NCBI RefSeq assembly: GCF_937898925.1 | Contig: NZ_CALDKF010000114.1 | Location: 1 to 64,000, forward strand | DNA length: 64,000 nucleotides | DNA from: an uncultured Methanobrevibacter sp. | GTDB lineage: Archaea; Methanobacteriota; Methanobacteria; Methanobacteriales; Methanobacteriaceae | Reading direction: 5' to 3' | Shown here: piece by piece, positions 1-9,276 of the stretch | How positions within the stretch are numbered: the first letter of the stretch is position 1 | How the letters are laid out: every line of letters begins with the position of its first letter | Translations under genes and position numbers: made by a program | The notes under the pieces: model-generated | Database searches by the model: none | Told to the model about the DNA's origin: nothing | What the model saw: only the letters and a program-made list of their open reading frames with translations

Positions 1-1400
1 AAATGAGTAAGTCTGCTCCAAAAGATGATAAAGGAACTATCTTTATGTTAGATGACATTGAAATAACTAGAAAAAAAATAATGTCTGCATGTACAGATAG
101 CGAAGGTAAAGTTTATTATGATGAAGAAAATAAACCTGGAATATCAAATTTAATGTCTTTAATATGTGTAGTTAATAATATGACTATAGAAGAAGCAAAT
201 GAAAAATATAAAGATTATAATTATAAAGATTTTAAAATTGAAGTTGCTGACAGTGTTTGTAATTTTATAAAAGAGATTCAAGAGAATGATAGAAAAACAT
301 TCTTCAAGGATTTTGAAAATTCAAAAAAATATTCCCAATTAGATTCTGATGAGGAAACTTCAAATAAATCCTCTAATTCAAGACCACTAATTGCGGATTT
401 CACTGAGTATTCTCCCCTTCACAATGGTCATTTTCACTGCATGAAAACTGCAAAGGAAAAAATTCCTGACGGATTGTTTGTAGCTGTCGTTCCAGGATTG
501 TTTGAAAGAAGCGGTAGAGGATTGCCTTACATTTTACATAGAAGAACAAGGGCTGAAATAGCTATTGCTGTAGGTGCAGATATTGTTGTTGAAGGACCAC
601 CTATGGGAATTATGGGATCTGGCCAATACTCTTTATGTTTAACAAAAATGTTCCAGGCATTGAATACTGATTTTATACCTAGAGGCTACAGGCCTTTTGA
701 TGGTTATGAAAAGATATTGGAAAGAATTTCTTTAGGTCATGGTGTAGCTCCAAAACCTTATAGAATCGTTGATATGGATACAAAAGAAGTGGTCTATAAT
801 GGAAAGTTGGAAGAGGACAATTATGTTATAGTTTCATTTTCCAAATCATTGAAAAAGATAGGATTTGATTTTAAGGACAAATTCATTTTTGTTCCACGTA
901 TTGAAGGTGTAAGTGGAACCTTGATTCGTAAGGCTTGTTCAGAGAATAATTTAGACTCAGTCAAATCAATGTTGCCAAGTGAAACACTTAGGATTTTAGA
1001 AAGAGAAATCAATGAGGATAGGGCTCCATTGCATGATTTAAGAGTTGAAGAGTACATCATTGATTCTGCAAACAATTTACCTTATGATGATTTGATTAAA
1101 TTAAATTTCTTCAATGAAAAGTTGGCTAATGAATTAGTTGATAGGCGTGAGGAAAAACCATTTGAATCAGTCTCTGAAATTGAAGATTCCATTTTCTATG
1201 GTTTCAGCAGCCATTTTAAAAATAGGGTTTTAAGCATTTTAGAGACAAGGATCAATGCAGATATGATTTCTGAATATATCAATAATTACCCTAGCACTGT
1301 ACGTGTATTGAATTATAAAAATGAGGCAGTTTTAGAGGAATTTAAAGAAAAGGTATTTGAAAAAGGAAACAGGTTTGTAAAGAATATAGTCACTGATTAA
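1..1400 (+). CDS. trpS: Tryptophanyl-tRNA synthetase C-terminal part fused to TmcAL/YlbM-like nucleotidyltransferase (5' end outside window)
   Basis: The reading frame enters from the left edge. Its first visible residues are MSKS, preceded by a codon ending in AA, so this is the KMSKS signature of a class I aminoacyl-tRNA synthetase and the Met at position 3 is internal. Residues 1-95 (KMSKS, IFMLDD, RKKIMSACTDS, YDEENKPGISNL) match the end of the bacterial-type TrpRS catalytic domain. A polar linker (about 96-126) leads into a second domain with EYSPLHNGHF (HxGH at 140-143) and GVSGTLIRKA near 300-312, both typical of the HIGH_NTase1 family of TmcAL/YlbM, which acetylates the tRNA-Met anticodon cytidine in Bacillus. 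No stop or frameshift separates the two parts. The visible sequence is direct evidence for the fusion; the activity of the second domain is inferred. Confidence 0.72.
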   Translation, partial: MSKSAPKDDKGTIFMLDDIEITRKKIMSACTDSEGKVYYDEENKPGISNLMSLICVVNNMTIEEANEKYKDYNYKDFKIEVADSVCNFIKEIQENDRKTFFKDFENSKKYSQLDSDEETSNKSSNSRPLIADFTEYSPLHNGHFHCMKTAKEKIPDGLFVAVVPGLFERSGRGLPYILHRRTRAEIAIAVGADIVVEGPPMGIMGSGQYSLCLTKMFQALNTDFIPRGYRPFDGYEKILERISLGHGVAPKPYRIVDMDTKEVVYNGKLEEDNYVIVSFSKSLKKIGFDFKDKFIFVPRIEGVSGTLIRKACSENNLDSVKSMLPSETLRILEREINEDRAPLHDLRVEEYIIDSANNLPYDDLIKLNFFNEKLANELVDRREEKPFESVSEIEDSIFYGFSSHFKNRVLSILETRINADMISEYINNYPSTVRVLNYKNEAVLEEFKEKVFEKGNRFVKNIVTD

Positions 1401-1408
1401 TACCTCTA

Positions 1409-1484
1409 ATTTTTTAAATTTTTTCAATACTTTTTTCTAATTTTTTATCTATTTTTTTCACGACTATTTTTCTATTTTTTTATT
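1409..1484 (+). terminator. T-rich transcription end after the synthetase fusion gene
   Basis: Five runs of 5-7 T, interrupted by single bases, follow the stop codon. Archaeal transcription commonly ends in such U-rich tracts without a strong hairpin, and none is seen here. Confidence 0.5.
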
Positions 1485-1728
1485 AAATTAGTAAACATTA
1501 TATAATATCACTTAATAAAAATATATAATGAATATTTGATTAATTAAAAAATTTATTTTAATTAGCTAGATATTTTATATTGATATTAAATTATTAAATT
1601 TACTATTCAATTTTATTATTAATTACATTTGACTATTTTGAACTTGAGTAAACTGTGAAAGTAAAGACATATTCTTAATATTTAAAAATGTAATTGTTTT
1701 CATAATAAAGATTATAGGAGAATTATTT
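1485..1728 (+). other. Intergenic region and likely promoter of the FKBP gene
   Basis: AT-rich noncoding DNA. The best TATA-like element is at 1489-1509 (AAACATTATATAAT); a second weak one lies near 1673-1685. A Shine-Dalgarno AGGAG stands at 1716-1720, before the FKBP start. No tRNA or conserved small gene was recognised. Confidence 0.35.
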
Positions 1729-2463
1729 ATGGCAATTAAAGAAGGAGATTTTGTAAGATTAAATTTCACTGGAAAAATTAAAGAAACTGATGAAGTATTC
1801 GATACTACTTCCGAAGATATCGCAGAAGAAGCAGGTATATTAGTAGAAAATAAAGTTTACGGTCCAATTCCAATTATTGTTGGAGGAAATCATTTATTAA
1901 AAGCTATTGATGATGCTATTATTGGAACTGAAGCTGGAGAGGCTGTTCACGTATCTGTAACTCCTGAAAATGGTTTTGGTCAAAGAAACCCTAATTTCAT
2001 TCAATTAATTCCAATGAAAGAATTCAAAAAACAAGGTATGACTCCTGTTAGAGGTATGAAAATTACTGCAGATGCGGGTACTGGTAAAATCATCTCTGTA
2101 AACGGTGGAAGAGTTAAAGTGGACTTCAACCATGAATTAGCTGGTAAAAACTTAGAATATGATGTTTCTGTAGTTGAAGTTATTGAAGATGATGAAGAAA
2201 AAATCAAAAGTATGATTGAGTTACACTACTCCTACCCTAACATGGACTTAGACAAAACCGAAATCAAAATCGATGGTGACAAAGTAAGTATCAAATTAGA
2301 TGAAATCACCAGATTCGATCAAAAATCATACATGGATGTAACTTTTGCTAGATTCAGAATTTCCAAAGACATTTGGGACAATATGGATTACGAAAAAGTT
2401 GAATTCGTAGATGAATTCGAGAAAAAAGTAGAAGAACCTGCTGAAGAAGAAGCAGAAGAATAA
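1729..2463 (+). CDS. FKBP-type peptidyl-prolyl cis-trans isomerase, long archaeal (SlyD-like) form
   Basis: Cytoplasmic prolyl isomerase and folding chaperone. Residues 1-87 and 131-155 form the FKBP core (GDFVRLNFTGKI near 6-17, GTEAGE near 66-71, VTPENGFG near 77-84). The insert-in-flap segment (about 88-130) typical of SlyD and archaeal FKBPs interrupts it. An extra domain of about 85 residues with an acidic, Glu-rich end follows, giving the 'FKBP26' long layout known from methanogens. There is no signal peptide. The gene stands alone, with a clear AGGAG 8 nt before the ATG, and converges on the downstream B-box gene. Confidence 0.93.
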   Translation: MAIKEGDFVRLNFTGKIKETDEVFDTTSEDIAEEAGILVENKVYGPIPIIVGGNHLLKAIDDAIIGTEAGEAVHVSVTPENGFGQRNPNFIQLIPMKEFKKQGMTPVRGMKITADAGTGKIISVNGGRVKVDFNHELAGKNLEYDVSVVEVIEDDEEKIKSMIELHYSYPNMDLDKTEIKIDGDKVSIKLDEITRFDQKSYMDVTFARFRISKDIWDNMDYEKVEFVDEFEKKVEEPAEEEAEE

Positions 2464-2821
2464 TTATTTTAATTATTTCTTTTTACTTTTCACTTTTTTT
2501 ACTTTCTTTTTTTATTATTTTTTTCAATTTTTTATCAATTTTTAATTAATTTTCATAGCTTTTTTATCAATCTTATCTTTTTTTAATTTAGATCATTCAC
2601 TTCTTATTATTTTTTAGCTTTTATAAAAATAGCATATTATTTTTCATTTTTAATAAAACTTTTAAAAAAAATAGTATTCAAAAACTTTATGTAAAAAATA
2701 AGTTTATTTTATTAGTTAAATAATAAAAATAATAAAAATAAGAAAAATAAGAAAAATTAATAAAGATAATAGAAGTGTTAAAAAAAGAAAGGATAGAGAA
2801 ATAAATTCTCTATTAGTTTAA
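2464..2821. other. Convergent intergenic region with T-rich ends on both strands
   Basis: About 360 bp between convergent genes. The FKBP side (2465-2600) has many T runs on the plus strand; the other side (2725-2790) has A runs, that is T runs for the minus-strand gene. Nothing else was recognised. Confidence 0.5.
2776..2813 (-). terminator. Hairpin terminator of the B-box protein gene
   Basis: An 8-bp inverted repeat, ATAGAGAA (2793-2800) and TTCTCTAT (2806-2813), with a 5-nt loop lies just past the minus-strand stop codon. On that strand a T-rich run follows it. Confidence 0.6.
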
Positions 2822-4012
2822 TTAATTCAATACGTTAGTAATGAATTCTCCAGGATTTTGGATTAATCCACTAAGAGCTTCTATGAAACCAGCGTAATCT
2901 CCACTTAATCTGAATAAGTAAATTACATATAAGACAAGTAATATTATTAAAATGATTAAGATGATTGCAAGAAGTATCTCGGTGAATGAAAGCTTTTCGC
3001 TTTCTTCTTCTACAGGATATCTGTGCATCTCTTGGATATTTTCTAGTTCATCATAGTCATCATAATCGTATTTTGACTTTTTAGATCTTCTGAAGCGACC
3101 TCTTTTTTTGCTGTGCTGTTCTAGTTCGTAGTTTCTTTCAATTCTTCTTTTAAGCTCTTCGTAACTTTCAGCATCTCTTTGAGGAGCTCTTCTTCTGTTA
3201 TGGGATGGAACTATAAAGTCTTCTTCGTATTCATCTCTAGGGTTAATGTAATATTCCCCATCATCTCTTGGATAATTTCTAGGTCTTTGTCTTCTAGGTG
3301 CTTCCTCATATGCTGCACGTTCTTTTTTAGCTTGTTTCTTCCTTCTCCTTTTTCCTTTAGGAGCTCTAGACCTAGGAGGTTCTTCAACAACCTCTTCAAG
3401 AAGTTCTGGAGGAACTACATCCTCTTCTTCATCATAATATAAATCTTCTAAATATCTTTCATATTTTGCTTCAAGTTCATTGCTTGGAGTTTCACTAGGA
3501 ACTGGTTCATAATAGTAATCCTCATCTATATCCCCAGTATGGATAGGTTCAATAGGAGGTCTGGTTGGTTGAGGTTTTGCTTTAAGTTTTCTTTCCTGTT
3601 CTCTGTATTCTGGTACAGGTTCAGGAATAGGTTCAGGATTTTCGTAATAGCTGTCCTCATCTCCATCTTCTTCGTAAGTTTCAACATATGCAGTTTCATA
3701 TTCATAATCAGTTTCAAAGTTTTCAGGAGCTTTGTCAACTGGTTTTGCAATTTCTTCTGCAACTTGACGTTCTTCTGCTTGAATTGGAGTAATTGGTTCA
3801 AATGCATCTGCAGGTTCTTCAACTACTTCTGCAGCTTTTGGAGAATCTGCTACAGCTTCCTCTTCTACCATAGTTTTTGCAATGATGTCATTTAAGCAAT
3901 CTTTACAATAAATATTTCCACCAATTTCCACACTACACTCTGGACAAACTGCTTTTCCACAAAATGAACAATTTGCCACAGCCTCTCTATCTGGGTGATT
4001 ATGACATTCCAT
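2822..4012 (-). CDS. B-box-type zinc-finger membrane-anchored protein, function unknown
   Basis: Residues 3-39 hold a compact set of Cys and His (CHNHP, CSFCGK, CPEC, YCKDC), a B-box-like zinc finger. A long middle region (about 45-330) is low-complexity: first very acidic and Pro/Tyr-rich, then basic with KGKRRRKK and RRSKKSK patches. A single very hydrophobic helix at about 343-367 is followed by a short 29-residue tail. With no signal peptide, the zinc finger and charged region are probably cytoplasmic and held at the membrane by the C-terminal anchor. Opposite-strand open frames here are by-products of its base composition. Similar B-box plus transmembrane proteins occur in methanogens without an assigned role. 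No operon partner is visible. Confidence 0.75.
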   Translation of the reverse strand: MECHNHPDREAVANCSFCGKAVCPECSVEIGGNIYCKDCLNDIIAKTMVEEEAVADSPKAAEVVEEPADAFEPITPIQAEERQVAEEIAKPVDKAPENFETDYEYETAYVETYEEDGDEDSYYENPEPIPEPVPEYREQERKLKAKPQPTRPPIEPIHTGDIDEDYYYEPVPSETPSNELEAKYERYLEDLYYDEEEDVVPPELLEEVVEEPPRSRAPKGKRRRKKQAKKERAAYEEAPRRQRPRNYPRDDGEYYINPRDEYEEDFIVPSHNRRRAPQRDAESYEELKRRIERNYELEQHSKKRGRFRRSKKSKYDYDDYDELENIQEMHRYPVEEESEKLSFTEILLAIILIILIILLVLYVIYLFRLSGDYAGFIEALSGLIQNPGEFITNVLN

Positions 4013-4175
4013 ATTAACACTTCATCTTTGTCCTTGTTTATTATATTATGAGAAAAAAAATGTAACTTATTGTTATATCAATATATTGTAATATATTTAT
4101 GATTTTAATTATTATTAAATTTATCTTTTAATAGAAATTTTTTTAATTTTTGGATGAATTTTCATTTTGGCATTT

Positions 4176-4421
4176 TTATTTCAAAGTATCTTTTTGTTTT
4201 GTTTTTTTTATTATCTCTTCAGCCAATATTTCAGAAGATATAAGATCATCTGCTGTAGCTAAAAAACTGCCTAACTTATCACTTTCAATTTTAAAATTTA
4301 TTGTATCTTTCTCCAAGACGCTTCGAACGAAACCTTCATTATCCACTTCAAGGGATTTATAGACAATTTCAGCATATTGGGGATCTTTATATTCCATTTT
4401 GATATTTGATTTTATGTTCAT
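4176..4421 (-). CDS. pcc1: KEOPS complex subunit Pcc1
   Basis: An 81-residue protein with the Pcc1/CTAG pattern: KSLEVDNEGFVRSVLEKD followed by a beta strand and a helix with LGSFLATADDLISSEILAEEI. Pcc1 is the small dimer-forming subunit of KEOPS, which with Kae1 and Bud32 makes the threonylcarbamoyl modification at A37 of ANN-decoding tRNAs. The length is normal for archaeal Pcc1. The Shine-Dalgarno is weak (AAAAGG directly before ATG). The other KEOPS genes are not in this window. The match rests on the DNEG motif and the overall pattern. Confidence 0.82.
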   Translation of the reverse strand: MNIKSNIKMEYKDPQYAEIVYKSLEVDNEGFVRSVLEKDTINFKIESDKLGSFLATADDLISSEILAEEIIKKTKQKDTLK

Positions 4422-4802
4422 CCTTTTGCCCTATTAAATTTTTTAAGTAATTTTAAAAATGAATTTTAAAAATTGTAATTCAATTAATTATTTGTAATTT
4501 CAATTATAAATTTTTTAATCTATGATTTTCATTTTATAGTTTTTCATTTTATCTATTTTCATATTATATAAATCTTAAATTATATATAATATAGGGTAAC
4601 ATTTATTAATGTTTAAAAAAATATATAGTAATATTCTATCTAACTTTATAAATTAATAATATATAATATTCGTTTATTAAATCAAATTATTAATTTTCTC
4701 AATTTTATATGGCTAAGATAGGAAAGTATGATAATAAGAATATAATTATAGCTTATATTTTCTTAATATGGGATTATACTTTACAGAATAGCTATTATTT
4801 CT

Positions 4803-4842
4803 TTGTTCTGATAGAACAATCACATTTCGGCTTTTTAGTCGA
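4803..4842 (+). promoter_or_regulatory. Two adjacent small hairpins in the rpl10e leader
   Basis: First: TTGTTCT (4803-4809), loop GAT, AGAACAA (4813-4819), a perfect 7-bp stem. Second: TCGGCT (4827-4832), loop TTTT, AGTCGA (4837-4842), 6 bp with one G-U pair. The surrounding DNA is very AT-rich, so these GC-containing stems stand out. A regulatory RNA role is inferred. Confidence 0.4.
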
Positions 4843-4918
4843 TAAAAATTTAAAGAATTTTTGTGTTATTTTAGATTAGAATTAAATAAAGCATTCAAAA
4901 TGTGCAATCTTTAGAAAT

Positions 4919-4970
4919 GGCTTTGTACAATAGCTTTGTACAATAGTTTTGTACAGTGGCTTTGCACACA
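4919..4970 (+). repeat. 13-bp tandem repeat, four copies, before rpl10e
   Basis: Copies at 4919-4931, 4932-4944, 4945-4957 and 4958-4970, consensus GGCTTTGTACAAT; the last copy is the most diverged. Each of the first two contains the palindrome TTGTACAA. Outside the array, TGTGCAA (4901-4907) can pair with TTGCACA (4962-4968), so the block could fold into a larger hairpin. Confidence 0.75.
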
Positions 4971-5005
4971 TAAATTCTTAATTATGATTATATGGAGGAC
5001 TAGTA

Positions 5006-5488
5006 ATGGTTCGTGCTTATTCAAGAAGAGAATATATTAGAAAAATACCAAACAACAGAATTGTTCAATATGATATGGGTAACTTATCAGAAGATTTCCC
5101 AGTAAGAGTATCCTTAGCAGTTAAAAAACCAGCTCAAATTAGACACAATGCTTTAGAAGCAGCTCGTATTGCTTCTAACAGATACATGCAAAGATCTGCT
5201 GGTAGATTAGGATACCACTTAAAATTAAGAGTATACCCTCACAACATCGTAAGAGAAAACCCTATGGCAACCGGAGCAGGTGCGGACAGGGTACAAAGCG
5301 GTATGAGAAATGCTTTCGGTAAAGCAATCAGTGTAGAAGCTTTAGTAAAAACCAATCAAAAGATCATGTCTATTGATGTAAACCCTAAAAACTTCCAAGA
5401 CGCTAAAACCGCTTTAAAAAGAGCAGGTATGAAAATGCCTGTATCTTGCAGAATTGTTGTTGAAAAAGGTGCAGAATTAGTCAAATAA
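5006..5488 (+). CDS. rpl10e: Large-subunit ribosomal protein L10e (uL16 family)
   Basis: A 160-residue protein starting [15 protein letters not shown], with the family segments [36 protein letters not shown] and [17 protein letters not shown]. It belongs to the 50S subunit near the tRNA-binding sites, the archaeal and eukaryotic L10e counterpart of bacterial L16. The loop [12 protein letters not shown] corresponds to the conserved loop facing the peptidyl-transferase region. GGAGG at 4994-4998 fixes the start. The gene is monocistronic and has an unusually long, repeat-bearing leader. Confidence 0.97.
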   Translation: MVRAYSRREYIRKIPNNRIVQYDMGNLSEDFPVRVSLAVKKPAQIRHNALEAARIASNRYMQRSAGRLGYHLKLRVYPHNIVRENPMATGAGADRVQSGMRNAFGKAISVEALVKTNQKIMSIDVNPKNFQDAKTALKRAGMKMPVSCRIVVEKGAELVK

Positions 5489-5663
5489 GTCTTGGCTTTT
5501 TTGATTAATCTCAAATTTTTCATTTTATTTTTAATTTTAATTTCATTCAAAATTAAACAATCTAAAAAATATTTATTTGGACTTTAATTTAATATCCAAA
5601 ACGTCATTATCATTCAATTATTGAAAATTGATTAAGGACTATTGTTTAAAAAGGAGCAGAACA

Positions 5664-7946
5664 ATGTACGTTAAAAAATTTGAAGATTTAAGTAAAGATG
5701 ATTTAGGTATTGCTGGTGGTAAAGGTGCTAATTTAGGTGAATTAACCCAAGCAGGTATTCCAGTCCCTCCAGGATTTGTTGTAACCTCTAAAACTTATGA
5801 TAAGTTTATGAGAGACACTGGAATTTTTAGCAAGGTTATGGATATTTTAGACCAAGTAGATATTAATAACACTAAAGAACTTCAAGAAGCTGCAGAAAAA
5901 ATCAAAGCAATTATCATTGAAACTCCTATACCTGACGGAATTTCTACTTACATTACTGAAGCTTACAACCAATTATCCGAAAGAGTTGGAGAAGAAGATG
6001 GCGCTGATGTAGCTATTCGTTCTTCCGCAACTGCAGAAGACTTGCCTGAAGCTTCATTTGCAGGTCAACAAGACACTTTCTTGCACGTTCAAGGATTGGA
6101 TAATGTTATTGAATATGTAAGAAAATGTTGGGCTTCCTTATTTGAAGCAAGAGCTATTTTCTACAGAGAAGAAAACAACTTCGAACACTCTCAAGTTTAC
6201 ATTGCAGTAGTTGTTCAACAAATGGTTGATTCCGATAAGGCAGGTGTAATGTTCACTGTAAACCCATCCACTGGTGAAAACATTGCTTTAATCGAAGGTT
6301 CTTGGGGACTTGGTGAATCTGTAGTTAGTGGATCTGTAACTCCTGATAACTACGCTGTAGATAAAGAAACTAATGAAGTATTAAACGTTACCATTAGTGA
6401 CAAGAAAACTATGTTCACTAATGAAGAAGGCGGAACCTCCATTCAAGTTGACGTTCCTGAAGATTTAAGAAAAGAAAGAGTTTTATCTGATGAGGAATTA
6501 TTAGAGCTTGTTGCAATGGCTAAAAGAGTAGAAGGTCATTACGGCAAACCTCAAGATACTGAATGGGCATTCCATGATGGAAACTTATTCTTATTACAAT
6601 CCAGACCAATCACTACCTTAGGCGATTCTAAGAAAGAGGAAGCTGAAGAGGAAGAAGTGGATTTAGAAGTTTTAATCAGAGGTCTTGGTGCAAGTCCTGG
6701 TTTAGCATCAGGTACTGTTAAAGTCATTTTAAGTCTTGATGAACTTGATAAAGTTCAAGAAGGAGACGTAATGGTAACCACTATGACCACTCCTGATATG
6801 GTGCCAGCTATGAAAAGAGCTACCGGTATCGTAACTGATGAAGGTGGAGTAACCTGTCACGCAGCTATTATCTCAAGAGAATTAGGAATTCCTTGTGTAG
6901 TAGGTACTGGAGACGCAACAACTACCTTAAAAGAAAATGATGAAGTTACTGCTGACGGTAAAAAAGGTTTAGTATACAAAGGTATCATTAAAGGTGCTGA
7001 AAGTGAAGAAGCAAGTGCTGGTGCAATTCAAGTGTCTGCAACTCCTTTAATCACTGTAACTGAAGTTAAAGCTAATGTAAGTATGGCTGAAGCAGCTCCA
7101 AAAGCAGCAGCAACCGGTGCAGATGGTGTAGGTTTACTCAGAACTGAACACATGATGTTATCCACTGGTGTTCACCCAAGAAAATTCATCCTTGATGGTG
7201 AAGAAGACAAATTGGTTGATACAATTGCTGAAGGTGTTTTAAAAGTAGCAGATGAATTCTATCCAAAACCTGTATGGTACAGAACCCTTGATGCTCCTAC
7301 CGATGAGTTCATTACCCTTGAAGGTGGGGAAAATGAACCTAGAGAACACAACCCAATGTTAGGTTGGAGAGGTATCAGAAGAGAATTGGATGAACCTGAA
7401 ATCTTAAAAGCAGAATTCAAAGCAATTAAAAAGCTTCACGATAAAGGTTATACAAACATTGGAATCATGATCCCATTATCACAACATCCTTCCGAGCTTA
7501 GAAGAGCTAAGGAATTATGTAGAGAAGTAGGTATGGAACCTCAAGTGGATGTTGAATTTGGTATGATGGTTGAAATTCCTGCAGCAGCTATCTTGATTGA
7601 CGAATACATTGCAGAAGGAATTGACTTTGTAAGTCTCGGTACCAATGACTTGACCCAATACACTCTTGCAGTAGACAGAAACAATGAGTTCGTTGCAAAA
7701 CACTACAGAGAAGAACACCCTGCAGTAATGGCTTTAATTGAAAGAACCATTAAGCATTGTGCAGCAGCAGGTGTAACTTGCAGTATCTGTGGTCAAGCAG
7801 GTAGTGTACCTCATATTGTTGAAAAACTTGTTAAATTTGGAATTACCAGTGTATCTTCCAATACTGATGCAGTAGAGGAAGTAAGAAAGACTGTTGCAAG
7901 AGCTGAAAAGAAAATCATGCTTGATGCAGCAAGAAAACAATTATAA
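5664..7946 (+). CDS. ppsA: Phosphoenolpyruvate synthase (pyruvate, water dikinase)
   Basis: Converts pyruvate, ATP and water to PEP, AMP and phosphate, the entry to gluconeogenesis in autotrophic methanogens. The 760 residues have the three expected parts: an N-terminal ATP-grasp domain (GGKGANLGEL, RSSATAEDLPEASFAGQQDT), a central swivelling domain with the phosphorylated His at about residue 399 (GGVTCHAAI), and a C-terminal TIM barrel (VGLLRTEHM, GTNDLTQYTLAVDR, catalytic Cys about 709 in CSICGQAGS). An in-frame ATG exists at 5628, but the ATG at 5664 has AAGGAG at 5651-5656 and the conserved protein begins there. Confidence 0.97.
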   Translation: MYVKKFEDLSKDDLGIAGGKGANLGELTQAGIPVPPGFVVTSKTYDKFMRDTGIFSKVMDILDQVDINNTKELQEAAEKIKAIIIETPIPDGISTYITEAYNQLSERVGEEDGADVAIRSSATAEDLPEASFAGQQDTFLHVQGLDNVIEYVRKCWASLFEARAIFYREENNFEHSQVYIAVVVQQMVDSDKAGVMFTVNPSTGENIALIEGSWGLGESVVSGSVTPDNYAVDKETNEVLNVTISDKKTMFTNEEGGTSIQVDVPEDLRKERVLSDEELLELVAMAKRVEGHYGKPQDTEWAFHDGNLFLLQSRPITTLGDSKKEEAEEEEVDLEVLIRGLGASPGLASGTVKVILSLDELDKVQEGDVMVTTMTTPDMVPAMKRATGIVTDEGGVTCHAAIISRELGIPCVVGTGDATTTLKENDEVTADGKKGLVYKGIIKGAESEEASAGAIQVSATPLITVTEVKANVSMAEAAPKAAATGADGVGLLRTEHMMLSTGVHPRKFILDGEEDKLVDTIAEGVLKVADEFYPKPVWYRTLDAPTDEFITLEGGENEPREHNPMLGWRGIRRELDEPEILKAEFKAIKKLHDKGYTNIGIMIPLSQHPSELRRAKELCREVGMEPQVDVEFGMMVEIPAAAILIDEYIAEGIDFVSLGTNDLTQYTLAVDRNNEFVAKHYREEHPAVMALIERTIKHCAAAGVTCSICGQAGSVPHIVEKLVKFGITSVSSNTDAVEEVRKTVARAEKKIMLDAARKQL

Positions 7947-8109
7947 TTCTGAATTTACTTTGATTTAAAAGTTTAATCTTTTAAATCTTTATTTTTTTAT
8001 TTATTTTAAGAAGTTTAATTTATTTTTAATTTTTTTTATTTTCAAACATTATAGAAATATGATTTTATTTTTATCCATTTCATTTTATTTTTAAGTTCAG
8101 GTAATTTTT

Positions 8110-9276
8110 ATGAATGAAAAACCAATATCTCATGATGAAATTTTCAATCAATTAGATGAATTTCAGGCAATGGATTGCAAATATTCTGATGGAAGAATTT
8201 TAGGTTCCATGTGTACAGAAGCGCACCCTATTGCAAAAGAAGCTTTTTTTAAATTCATTGATTCCAATTTAGGGGATCCTGGTCTATTCAAGGGAACCAA
8301 ATTATTGGAAGATAAGGTTTTGAAGATGATTGGTTCCTTTTTATCTATTGAAGGCCCTGTTGGTCATATGGTAACTGGTGGTACTGAAGCTAATATCATG
8401 GCTATCAGAGCTGCAAGAAATCTTGCAAGAGATAATAAGGGAATTAAAAAAGGAGAGTTAATAGTTCCTAAATCCGCTCATTTTTCATTTAAGAAAGCGG
8501 CTGATATGCTTGATTTGAAATTGATTCGTGTAGACTTGGATGAGAATTACCGTATCGATCCTAAATGCGTTGATGATAACATCACTGAAAATACTGTAGC
8601 TATTGTTGGTATTGCAGGCACTACAGAGCTTGGAATGATTGACCCTATAGAAGATCTGTCCAAAATAGCTATTCAAAATGATATTCATCTACATGTAGAT
8701 GCCGCATTCGGTGGTTTCTCAATTCCTTTCCTAAAAGCTAAAGGATATGATTTACCAAACTTTGACTTTTCAATTGAAGGTGTCAAATCCATTACCGTAG
8801 ATCCGCATAAAATGGGGCTTTCACCAATTCCTTCTGGAGGAATTTTGTTCAGAGACCAATCCTATTTGGATGCAATGTCTGTAGATTCCCCATACTTGAC
8901 AATCAAAAATCAGTCTACCATTGTAGGCACCCGTTTAGGAGCTTCTGCAGCTGCAACATATGCTGTAATGAGCTATTTGGGAAAAGAGGGTTATGCAAGC
9001 AATGCTATTGAAGCATTGGAAAAGACTCACTTTTTAGCAGAAAACCTTAAAAACTTAGGATATGAATTGGTTGTCGAGCCTAAATTGAATATTGTTGCTT
9101 TCAATCATCCATATTTAGAGACTTTTGAATTGGCTCAATTGCTTGAGGAAAGAAATTGGAAAATATCATGCTCTTCCTATCCTAAAGCCATTAGGGTTAT
9201 CTTAATGAATCATATTAAAAAGGAACATTTGATTGAACTTTTAAATGATTTGGATGAGATCAACAAATCTCTTTAA
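8110..9276 (+). CDS. mfnA: L-tyrosine/L-aspartate decarboxylase MfnA
   Basis: A PLP-dependent group II decarboxylase of 388 residues. It has the substrate-side loop GSMCTEAHP, the cofactor segment [16 protein letters not shown] (90-104), HVDAAFGGF (195-203) and the Schiff-base Lys 234 in ITVDPHKMG. In methanogens this enzyme makes tyramine from tyrosine for methanofuran and can also make beta-alanine from aspartate for coenzyme A. AGGTAA lies before the ATG. The gene is single, with T-rich DNA on both sides. Length and motifs fit MfnA rather than bacterial glutamate decarboxylase. Confidence 0.92.
   Translation: MNEKPISHDEIFNQLDEFQAMDCKYSDGRILGSMCTEAHPIAKEAFFKFIDSNLGDPGLFKGTKLLEDKVLKMIGSFLSIEGPVGHMVTGGTEANIMAIRAARNLARDNKGIKKGELIVPKSAHFSFKKAADMLDLKLIRVDLDENYRIDPKCVDDNITENTVAIVGIAGTTELGMIDPIEDLSKIAIQNDIHLHVDAAFGGFSIPFLKAKGYDLPNFDFSIEGVKSITVDPHKMGLSPIPSGGILFRDQSYLDAMSVDSPYLTIKNQSTIVGTRLGASAAATYAVMSYLGKEGYASNAIEALEKTHFLAENLKNLGYELVVEPKLNIVAFNHPYLETFELAQLLEERNWKISCSSYPKAIRVILMNHIKKEHLIELLNDLDEINKSL

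Larger units (their letters stand above)
4422..5005 (+). other. Long intergenic region: pcc1 upstream DNA and rpl10e promoter/leader
   Basis: 584 bp between divergent genes. A TATA-like element (ACTTTATAAATTAATAATA) lies at about 4634-4652. If it drives rpl10e, the transcript has a leader of about 330 nt. That leader would contain two small hairpins (4803-4842) and a 13-bp tandem repeat (4919-4970). The GGAGG at 4994-4998 sits 7 nt before the L10e ATG. A 56-codon open frame at 4709-4879 has no ribosome binding site and is not called. Confidence 0.5.

Noticed and set aside
3..5. ATG at position 3 as the start of the first gene
   Set aside because: It is the Met of the KMSKS motif of tryptophanyl-tRNA synthetase; the true start lies left of the window.
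3179..3895. Phe/Ser-rich open frames opposite the B-box protein gene
   Set aside because: They mirror the Glu/Lys-rich coding strand; no binding site or family similarity.
4709..4879. Open frame of 56 codons with a hydrophobic segment before rpl10e
   Set aside because: It has no ribosome binding site and its AT-rich codons fit chance; it lies inside the putative rpl10e leader.
5628..5663. Upstream start of the PEP synthase at 5628
   Set aside because: Adds 12 residues lacking family similarity; the strong AAGGAG is placed for the ATG at 5664.
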